NCBI GenBank assembly: GCA_905178155.1
Contig: CAJINV010000012.1
Location: forward strand, 2,935,412 to 2,999,411
Length of the DNA stretch: 64,000 bases
Direction of reading: 5' to 3'
From: Amoebophrya sp. A120
Lineage: Eukaryota; Sar; Dinophyceae; Syndiniales; Amoebophryaceae
Positions 25,201 to 30,313 of the stretch are shown piece after piece. The first letter of the stretch is position 1. Each line of letters opens with the position of its first letter. A program made the translations under genes and the position numbers. The notes under the pieces were generated by a model that did not search any database, was not told the DNA's origin, and was given only the letters and a program-made list of their open reading frames with translations.

Positions 25201-27870
25201 CGACGTAAGAACAGCAAGTAGTGCATTAGCATAAGCGAAGTGGTGCACCAGTCGACGTCCATAGAAGCTACAGCCTGTCTGCAAATCTGAAAATTCGCGC
25301 GAACGTCATCAAAACCCATTCTATACTTTCCGCCCTTCCCGACCAGTCCAAACGCCTTCGCTTCTTCCACCGCAATCTCGCTGAATTCTTGGAAGAACGA
25401 CCGCGCGTTTGGCGTGACCCCCCGCACCTGCATCGCCTCCAACACGCTATCCTCTGCAAAAGTATCATACTCGTAGTAATCGCTACCATGCATGACAAAG
25501 ATCCCTGTTTAGGTAAAATAGCATGATAAGCTGCGTCTTTCTTCTTGAAAAAATTTGTAATGCAATTCATACTAGACCGATACAACTTTTGCAAGGCATA
25601 CAACCCCGACAGATACAACTGCGGCTTCTCGGTCGCGGAGCAAACCGCAGCGCAGACCGTTTTAAAGTCGCCCGAAACCGCGCCAGACGACACGATGCCC
25701 GTCCAGTAGGTGAACTTGCACTGCAGCAGTTCCAGCCTCGTTTTGCAGATCCGCAGCATTTCCAGCGACTCCTTTGGCACCGGGGCGACTAGGTTCTCCA
25801 AATTTGCTTGTTGCTGCACCTGCTCCAGGGCCTTCGCGACACATTGCAGCCCGTTTTTCAAATAGTCGCCGGATTGGCAGCTCTCCATCGCGAGGATGAT
25901 TTCGAACGCAATGCGGACCCGGAACGGCAGAAACTGGATGTTCTGCAGCGGTAAAAAACTTTCGTTCGTTAAAGTACTGATCCACGTGAGCATCGGTACC
26001 GCGACGTATGCGAAGGAATTCTGCCGGAGAAATTTCGCGATTCGCAGCGCCAACACCAACGCATTGTAGACTAGCGGGTAGGAGATTTCCTCTATCCGGA
26101 GCGACACGTTTTCCGGGACCGTTAAAATTTTCCCCCCCGTTTCTGCATCCCGCCCGAAATGGACCAAGTCCGGGAAGTTTGTCAGGAGCGCAACCGCGTT
26201 CTGCAAATCCAGCAGAACCGCCCGGATGTCCTCCACAGAGTCGACTTTCTGCAGCGAAAAGTCCTTCAGCATCGTCAGGCGGAACACGCAGAACGTCCGA
26301 CCCAGTAAAAACCTCGTGATTACTATCACAGGAAAATAAAAGTGTTACAGTTACACATTTGTTGGGGTTTCTGCATCACAAAGTTTCTCGACATGGCAAG
26401 GAAAATCTGTGCTCCGCAGACTGTAAGGGAAAACACGAATGAAATGAGGTTGGCAAGCATTTCCTGCATGGCAGAGGTTGTCTGTCTTGCGGCTCCTGCA
26501 TAGACTATGTGTGTAACTGTAACACTTTTTTCTCATGATAATTACCTGGCAACACCGGACCGGGTCGTTTATGATGTCCAGCTCGCACTATTGTGACGAA
26601 AAATCCCCCCTCCCCATACTCAAAATGGATATTTGTGATGCTCATTTGGGGCCACAAATCAGCTTTGTCTTGCATATGAGGCAAACAATGGGAGCCGTGT
26701 CGCGCATTCCACGGCCAAGCTGTCATGCGGTTTTGCCTACTGCAAAGCTGTCTGTCATGCCTGAGTGCTATCCTTTTGCATACCTAACCAGGCGTAGGAA
26801 ATGCAAATGCCTGCATCAAGCGCTTGCTGCAATACATTTGTGTACACAAATCTAGCAACAGAAATTTTTGTCTTTATATGGGAAAGGGGGCTTTTTTCAC
26901 ATTGATACGCACTTGTTCGGCTTAAGTCCGTTGTCTGCGTTGTTGAAGTTCCGGTCGCGCACGTACTTCATCGCCAGGTCCGAAAACCGGTCGTACATTT
27001 CCTGCAACACGAGGCTGTAAAGATGGAAGTCCGACATCAATTTCTCGCTGTAGTTGCACAACGTGAGCAAGAAGTCCACGTGCGGGATATCCTATGTAAA
27101 AACGTCCTCACCCCAGAGTTGTCATGCAAATGTGCAATGACAGGCACATTTGTAATGCGCAGCGGCATGAGAGGCATTACCAATCGAGTTTTGGAATTTG
27201 TAATGCTGTAAACAGGATGAGAAACAAGTGGCTTTCTCATGCGGCTTCCCTTGCCAACCAGAAAGTTACTGCAGAGGGAAACTTGTCATGCACAGCTCCC
27301 AAAACTTGGAGATTTGTGTTGCTAGATTCCCATTCCCAACTTGACTAAGCATGGGGTGGGGACGTTTTTACTTAGGATACGGGACCTTGTGGTTCAGCGC
27401 CTTCTGGCAGATCGTGTTGATAAACATATCAAATGTAAAAATGTCTGGGTCTGGAAGAATGCATGTTTGTCATGCTTGTCTGGCATGAGTCTTAAATCTG
27501 TCATGCAAGTTACCCAAAAGCTCCATTTTTCTGTGATGCAGAAACGCAGTTTGTCATGCAGAATAGGCAACACCTAGAAGCTCAGAAACTTGTGATGCTG
27601 AGCCAGCATTTCTGGCCTCATCGTGAGACGCCACCCAGCATCACAAGTTTCCAGAGGACCCAGACGTTTTTACATTTGATAAAACACCCGCCATTGCAAA
27701 AATTTTTCGTTGGGAACGTGGTGCGCGGTTATGATCGTGGTCCCGTTGTGCAGCGCGATCTGAATCTCGTCGTACAAAGATTCGAACTGGTTAATCAGCT
27801 CGTTCAGGTTGTTCCGCGCCTCGTCGTCCATCGGGGGCGGTGGGGGTATCTTCGTCACGGAGCCCGGCAT
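1236..27870 (-). CDS. CFAP54: CFAP54-like flagellar central-apparatus protein (about 51 introners)
   Basis: Start ATG at 27870 (MPGSVTKIPPPPPMDDEARN). The reading frame runs through more than 50 exons to at least 1236. CFAP54 is a giant protein of the C1 microtubule of the ciliary central pair. The call rests on the exon at 25601-26323: it carries ESFLPLQNIQFLPFR, then an FxxA-type helix ending in KALEQVQQQANLE. This matches the family block where a PLLTV-type strand leads into a repeat with an ARRALAKI-like helix. The 3' exons (FTPEKLKTSLLEVHSVL, 2590-2680) also fit. The rest is helical, TPR-like and unremarkable. A GT-AG intron lies at 20887-21088; other non-introner introns near 21310-21405, 22975-23095 and 25055-25265 have unresolved edges. 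Summed exons imply roughly 4,300 aa, longer than human CFAP54 (about 3,100), so two co-oriented genes cannot be excluded. CFAP46 was the main alternative. The 3' end and stop were not found. Confidence 0.6.
1449..1699. mobile_element. Introner IE-A in CFAP54-like gene
   Basis: Left arm TATGCATTGCAAATATGTC, mirrored at the right end; TSD AGGAC/ACGAC. Confidence 0.82.
1861..2130. mobile_element. Introner IE-A in CFAP54-like gene
   Basis: Perfect TSD GCAGC; degenerate arms (TATGGAACGCAAATAGGTG). Confidence 0.85.
2199..2386. mobile_element. Introner, IE-F-like, in CFAP54-like gene
   Basis: Arms carry GGCAAAAGCATCGCAC and its divergent mirror GATACCGATTTGC; TSD TCGCG/TCTCT is weak. Interrupts the codons after EGTTPSGE. 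Confidence 0.6.
3167..3378. mobile_element. Introner IE-C in CFAP54-like gene
   Basis: TATCGCAAGAAAAATAAACT left arm, mirror ACAGTGAAACACTTTTTTCG; perfect TSD CATTC. Confidence 0.9.
3416..3625. mobile_element. Introner IE-C in CFAP54-like gene
   Basis: Perfect TSD GAGAC; arms with GTGTTAGTGTAACTTTC. Only about 37 bp of exon separates it from the previous introner. Confidence 0.9.
3673..3925. mobile_element. Introner IE-A in CFAP54-like gene
   Basis: TSD ACGCA/GCGCA; left arm GTATGTCTGGGTCTGGAAG. Confidence 0.82.
4173..4478. mobile_element. Introner IE-G in CFAP54-like gene
   Basis: Arms TATGGAACTGTCAGAATAG and GTCGATTTCGATCCTGACG; perfect TSD CGGCA. Confidence 0.9.
4554..4832. mobile_element. 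Introner IE-B in CFAP54-like gene
   Basis: Perfect TSD GCTCG; arm GTAAAAACGTCCCCACCCCA. Confidence 0.9.
5240..5505. mobile_element. Introner IE-A in CFAP54-like gene
   Basis: Perfect TSD AAATG. Confidence 0.9.
6076..6327. mobile_element. Introner IE-A in CFAP54-like gene, inverted orientation
   Basis: Perfect TSD CAGTG. The interior is the reverse complement of the copy at 8301-8552. Confidence 0.93.
6432..6688. mobile_element. Introner IE-A in CFAP54-like gene
   Basis: Perfect TSD CTCGC; interior resembles 5240-5505. Confidence 0.92.
6762..7023. mobile_element. Introner IE-A in CFAP54-like gene
   Basis: Perfect TSD CGATT; only about 70 bp of exon from the neighbouring introner. Confidence 0.92.
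7728..7991. mobile_element. Introner IE-A in CFAP54-like gene
   Basis: Perfect TSD CGGTT; interior close to 6762-7023. Confidence 0.92.
8301..8552. mobile_element. Introner IE-A in CFAP54-like gene
   Basis: Perfect TSD CGTGG; same subtype as 27427-27681 and 53255-53509. Confidence 0.92.
8625..8887. mobile_element. Introner IE-A in CFAP54-like gene
   Basis: TSD GGGAG/GGGGG, one mismatch. Confidence 0.82.
8953..9232. mobile_element. Introner IE-B in CFAP54-like gene
   Basis: Perfect TSD GTGGG; left tip CATCC instead of TATCC. Confidence 0.88.
9337..9547. mobile_element. Introner IE-J in CFAP54-like gene
   Basis: Arms AAAAAAACTCGTCAC and GTGACGAACTTATTTTGTT; perfect TSD CCCGG. Ends 8 bp from the next introner. 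Confidence 0.88.
9556..9701. mobile_element. Introner IE-F in CFAP54-like gene
   Basis: Shortest element class, 146 bp; CAAAAGTATCATACTCGTA mirrored; TSD GGTAC/GGCAC. Confidence 0.85.
9746..10011. mobile_element. Introner IE-A in CFAP54-like gene
   Basis: TSD TCTGG/TCCGG. Confidence 0.82.
10546..10760. mobile_element. Introner IE-C in CFAP54-like gene
   Basis: Arms TATCCCACGAAAAAAGTGTT and AACTGTAAGACTTTTTTCTC; perfect TSD TTGCC. Confidence 0.9.
10809..11129. mobile_element. Introner IE-D in CFAP54-like gene
   Basis: Arm GAGGAAAAATCCCCCCTCCC, perfect TSD CGACA. Confidence 0.9.
12145..12395. mobile_element. Introner IE-A in CFAP54-like gene
   Basis: Perfect TSD GCGCG. Confidence 0.92.
12453..12661. 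mobile_element. Introner IE-C in CFAP54-like gene
   Basis: TSD TAGCC/GAGCC; close sequence match to 3167-3378. Confidence 0.85.
12922..13176. mobile_element. Introner IE-A in CFAP54-like gene
   Basis: Perfect TSD CGAAA. Confidence 0.92.
13840..14055. mobile_element. Introner IE-C in CFAP54-like gene
   Basis: Perfect TSD AGCAG. Confidence 0.9.
14156..14305. mobile_element. Introner IE-H in CFAP54-like gene
   Basis: AAATTTCCTGTACATGTACA mirrored at both ends; perfect TSD GATTT; 150 bp. Confidence 0.88.
14400..14662. mobile_element. Introner IE-A in CFAP54-like gene
   Basis: TSD ATTCG/ATTCA. Confidence 0.82.
15023..15201. mobile_element. Introner, singleton near IE-C, in CFAP54-like gene
   Basis: Arms GTAGAAAAAAGCTGGCAGGG and CCTCCCAGCTTATTTTTTCT; perfect TSD CTTGA. 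Confidence 0.85.
15260..15528. mobile_element. Introner IE-A in CFAP54-like gene
   Basis: Perfect TSD TGTCG. Confidence 0.92.
15565..15773. mobile_element. Introner IE-C in CFAP54-like gene
   Basis: Perfect TSD CTCCT; interior close to 3416-3625. Confidence 0.9.
15815..16092. mobile_element. Introner IE-B in CFAP54-like gene
   Basis: Perfect TSD CTGTG. Confidence 0.9.
16531..16790. mobile_element. Introner IE-A in CFAP54-like gene
   Basis: TSD ATCGG/GTCGG. Confidence 0.84.
16843..17114. mobile_element. Introner IE-A in CFAP54-like gene
   Basis: Perfect TSD CTGCC. Confidence 0.92.
17322..17603. mobile_element. Introner IE-B in CFAP54-like gene
   Basis: Perfect TSD ACAAT. Confidence 0.9.
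18188..18509. mobile_element. Introner IE-D in CFAP54-like gene
   Basis: Perfect TSD CGCAA; left tip TACC. Confidence 0.88.
19053..19324. mobile_element. Introner IE-A in CFAP54-like gene
   Basis: Perfect TSD CCGTG. Confidence 0.92.
19885..20190. mobile_element. Introner IE-E in CFAP54-like gene
   Basis: AGTGAAAAGTGCCCCCCACC arm; perfect TSD CGGAC; interior shared with 53572-53879. Confidence 0.9.
20237..20488. mobile_element. Introner IE-A in CFAP54-like gene
   Basis: Perfect TSD TTCTC. Confidence 0.92.
20569..20827. mobile_element. Introner IE-A in CFAP54-like gene
   Basis: TSD ACTGC/ACTGA. Confidence 0.82.
20887..21088 (-). other. Canonical GT-AG intron of CFAP54-like gene
   Basis: Minus strand reads TCGGAG/GTACTTGATG at the 5' site and GCACCCCAG/GTCCTTC at the 3' site; joining gives MSEVLLPYTAPPPGEED in frame. 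No TIR or TSD. Confidence 0.8.
21780..22044. mobile_element. Introner IE-A in CFAP54-like gene
   Basis: Perfect TSD ACGTT. Confidence 0.92.
22111..22398. mobile_element. Introner IE-B in CFAP54-like gene
   Basis: Perfect TSD GGTCA. Confidence 0.9.
23372..23651. mobile_element. Introner IE-A in CFAP54-like gene
   Basis: Perfect TSD CGGGT. Confidence 0.9.
23729..23889. mobile_element. Probable degraded introner, IE-H-like, in CFAP54-like gene
   Basis: Left arm TATGCAATACAAATTTACC with ACTTCTACTACACG, loosely mirrored by GTGTACTAGAAGTAGATGCG. No clear TSD; right edge approximate. Confidence 0.5.
24042..24201. mobile_element. Introner IE-H in CFAP54-like gene
   Basis: AAATTTCCCGTACATGTACA arm; perfect TSD CGTTT. 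Confidence 0.88.
24345..24612. mobile_element. Introner IE-A in CFAP54-like gene
   Basis: Perfect TSD CAGGA; right tip GACA instead of GATA. Confidence 0.87.
24667..24981. mobile_element. Introner IE-D in CFAP54-like gene
   Basis: Perfect TSD GCTTG. Confidence 0.92.
25448..25600. mobile_element. Introner IE-F in CFAP54-like gene
   Basis: CAAAAGTATCATACTCGTAG arm; TSD CACGC/CAACC weak. Confidence 0.78.
26324..26540. mobile_element. Introner IE-C in CFAP54-like gene
   Basis: Perfect TSD ATTAC. Confidence 0.9.
26589..26907. mobile_element. Introner IE-D in CFAP54-like gene
   Basis: Perfect TSD CGCAC. Confidence 0.9.
27088..27379. mobile_element. Introner IE-B in CFAP54-like gene
   Basis: Perfect TSD CGGGA. 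Confidence 0.92.
27427..27681. mobile_element. Introner IE-A in CFAP54-like gene, first intron
   Basis: Perfect TSD AAACA; interrupts codons after FLQWRVF. Confidence 0.92.
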
Positions 27871-28614
27871 GGTGAAAATGCTGGTCGTGCTGTTCTTGGC
27901 GGCTACAGTATTAACTCAGTAGAGTGAGTAGTTACTACCACTGCGTTAGTATTGTATTGCCGCCCCAGCGAAGCACGGATAATTCGCCACAACCGACCGA
28001 TGTGCGCAGCTTGGAGCAGGTTACAGCCAACCTATCCCACCTATGGTACCGCCGTGGGCCTTAGCCTTACGCCGAGCAGAAGAACGCATACGCAACGAGA
28101 AGATTTTCATATTTTTTCCTTTACGTCATGGTTTGTCGATTGGGTTATTTTCATTACATCCATAAAGCTCTTGTTGTACTCACTTGACACGACATCTTGT
28201 TGGAGGTTGTGTCACGACATGAGGACAGAGCGGTTGTAAGTAGCGCTTCTGTCTGGTCATCAAAGGCGCAATAAGATCTCATCTGCCGTCTTGACAGTGA
28301 GTACTTTCTCATGCGCTCACAGTAGCACAACTCCAGTTGTACCTCGTGTGCCTTCAGCCTGAATATCAATCTCACCTCGCTCCTGAAAGACGTGTTAGTT
28401 GCTCAAAAGCTCTCTCCCTCTGACTCCTGCTGCGGCTGCCATGATCTAGTACCCTCCTTCTCCCGCCACAGCGGGGCGCTCGATCCGTCCTCCAACGGCT
28501 CTCAGGAAGCGGAATCCAGAAGAAACACCTCTGCGATTGCGACAGTCAAACGCTTGTTCAACATCTCATCCGGGCGGTTTAGAAAAACCGCAGCGCCAGT
28601 GACTGCCTTTTTCA
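27871..28614. other. Upstream region of the CFAP54-like gene
   Basis: No open frame with recognisable content and no introner arms. Presumably the 5' UTR and promoter. Confidence 0.5.
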
Positions 28615-28649
28615 TCGCACAGGGTTGTGAATGTTTCATCTACTTCTGA
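28615..28649. repeat. 35-bp direct repeat, left copy
   Basis: Begins TCGCACAGGGTTGTGAATG and is identical to 29952-29986. The two copies bracket a compositionally different 1.3 kb segment. Confidence 0.9.
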
Positions 28650-28677
28650 CACTTATAGAGGCTGTGCAACAATTGGA

Positions 28678-28703
28678 CCCCCTTTCGACAGGTCGAAAGG
28701 GGG
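28678..28703. repeat. Perfect hairpin
   Basis: CCCCCTTTCGAC / GTCGAAAGGGGG, 12-bp stem with 2-nt loop, running into a G-tract. Confidence 0.8.
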
Positions 28704-28871
28704 GGGGGGTAGGTAGGTCGACTGCCGGAAACCGGCGGCCGGCCCGCCGATGTGTGGGTGGGGGTCCGGCCCCACAACGGCCCGTGGCTCGGTCGCCGGC
28801 TCCCCCGGCACTGGTCGGAGGCCCGCCTTTGCTTGTGTGCAGGCACTTATCCACAGCGCCGGGCTTCACTA

Positions 28872-28916
28872 CTCCGACAAGGAACAAAGCGCACTCCGCT
28901 TTGTTCTTTGTCGGAG
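28872..28916. repeat. 20-bp hairpin
   Basis: Left arm CTCCGACAAGGAACAAAGCG, right arm CGCTTTGTTCTTTGTCGGAG, 5-nt loop, one mismatched pair. Confidence 0.85.
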
Positions 28917-29403
28917 CAACGAGCCACCGAAACCGGCCCCGCGCAGCATGATACTGGAATGGCCTCAGCTTACGCACTGGCCCACAGCTCTACTTTTTGG
29001 GGGGTTGCGCCGTGACCTGCTACGCCCTGTTACTTTTCACCCTTCACGGGGCACAGCAGGCGCGAGCCCTGCCTTTCACTCCGCCGATTTTCCGTCGGGA
29101 AAGGGGTTCTGTTGCATGGCCTGGCGCGCGATACGAGGCCGCGCGCCATCCCATGGCGGGTCATTTTATTCTGGCCGGAATGGTGCAGACGTTTTTTGGA
29201 ATTGACTCACAACTTGGCTCCGCGATTCTGATAGTAGATCGCAGGACCGCATCCGGCGAAGCGACTTTTTTGGCTGTGTGGCAACGACGACCACAGGCGG
29301 ACTTTTTATTTGTTAACTTGTGCAAGCACGTCTGTTGAGCAGGGAGCGGCGTTTCTGGCCTTTTATTTGTTAATCTCCTGCGGCCGTGCTTGCTCGCCGA
29401 GTG

Positions 29404-29432
29404 AGAGAATCTCTTTGACAAAGAGATTCTCT
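29404..29432. repeat. Near-perfect palindrome, copy 1
   Basis: AGAGAATCTCTTTG, one central A, then its full complement: 29 bp. Confidence 0.88.
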
Positions 29433-29442
29433 ACAGATGAGG

Positions 29443-29469
29443 GAGAATCTCTTTGGCAAAGAGATTCTC
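29443..29469. repeat. Near-perfect palindrome, copy 2
   Basis: GAGAATCTCTTTG, one central G, then its complement: 27 bp; the same palindrome as the one 10 bp upstream. Confidence 0.88.
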
Positions 29470-29951
29470 GCGGCCCTGCCCCATCCTCCCGTCCCTGCCC
29501 GGTCCCGCCGGGGACTGCTGTCGAGCCTCCCCATCTGGGGCAGCCACTGCCCTGGGTAGCCAGAATTGGCTACGTGCGCGGGCGCGGGCGCGTGCGGGCG
29601 GGCGAAGAAAAAATTTTCGGCCCCCGCGCCCGGATCCGGCTGCGGGCCTCACAATCACGGGCAGAGAAATTTTTTATTTTCAAAACTTTGAGGGCCCGCG
29701 CGGGCAAGGCAATACTTTATAAAAAATTTGGCCGCGCGGCACACTTGCAAACAGACCTCGCGCGGCTTCGACCTCTCTTCAGGCTTCGCGAGCGCACGCA
29801 AAGGTCCGCCGCTGCCCAAAAACAAAACAGTGCGACGCTGGACAGAATGAGGCACGCCACGTCAGAAGCAAAAACCGCGAGAGGGAAGCGAAGGTGGGAA
29901 GCTTCGTCGTTCTATTTGCAACGAGCGGCAGAGCTAGAAAGCAAACCGATG

Positions 29952-29986
29952 TCGCACAGGGTTGTGAATGTTTCATCTACTTCTGA
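29952..29986. repeat. 35-bp direct repeat, right copy
   Basis: Identical to 28615-28649. Confidence 0.9.
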
Positions 29987-30313
29987 AGCTTAACTTTTTG
30001 TCCTGCCAAAGAAATCAGACTCAAAACTCTGTTCTTTCCCCGGCGTGAATTTAATATTTGATGCAGGCGCTTGTTTTGCTTCTGATTATATCCACTTATA
30101 GTAGAAGAAGAAGTTTTAGTCTCTTTTATTATTTGCAACAAAAATTATCGGTTCCAAAATTCCCAGCGATGTCGCAGCAGGAAAAGGCTTTGCTCCTGCC
30201 CACGAATCGACTTAAAAAACTGACTTAGTTACCCATCACGAAAATTTTTTACTGCTATTTCATTTCCAGCAAAGAGTAAACAAGCTTTATTTCCCCTGTC
30301 CTCCCCAACAAAC
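29987..30313. other. AT-rich 3' flank of TXNDC9
   Basis: No gene or element recognised. Confidence 0.5.

Larger units (their letters stand above)
28650..29951. mobile_element. GC-rich, hairpin-rich insert between 35-bp direct repeats
   Basis: Contains long hairpins, a CG-alternating run near 29575-29610 and no introner arms. The long plus-strand frame at 29310-29993 is arginine-rich and unlike any protein I recognise, so I do not call it. It may be an inserted element, or an organelle- or foreign-derived fragment. Confidence 0.5.

Noticed and set aside
25601-26323. CFAP46 as the identity of the giant gene
   Set aside because: A YxLVYNA-like stretch fits CFAP46 loosely, but the ESFLPLQNIQFLPFR block and the repeat after it fit the CFAP54 N-terminal region better. 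Kept as an alternative only.
28678-28703. GC hairpin with a following tract as an intrinsic transcription terminator
   Set aside because: This is a eukaryotic nuclear context, the tract is G rather than T, and no bacterial gene adjoins it.
29310-29993. Long plus-strand open frame in the GC-rich insert
   Set aside because: High GC removes stops; the translation is arginine/alanine-rich without any recognisable fold or conserved start context.
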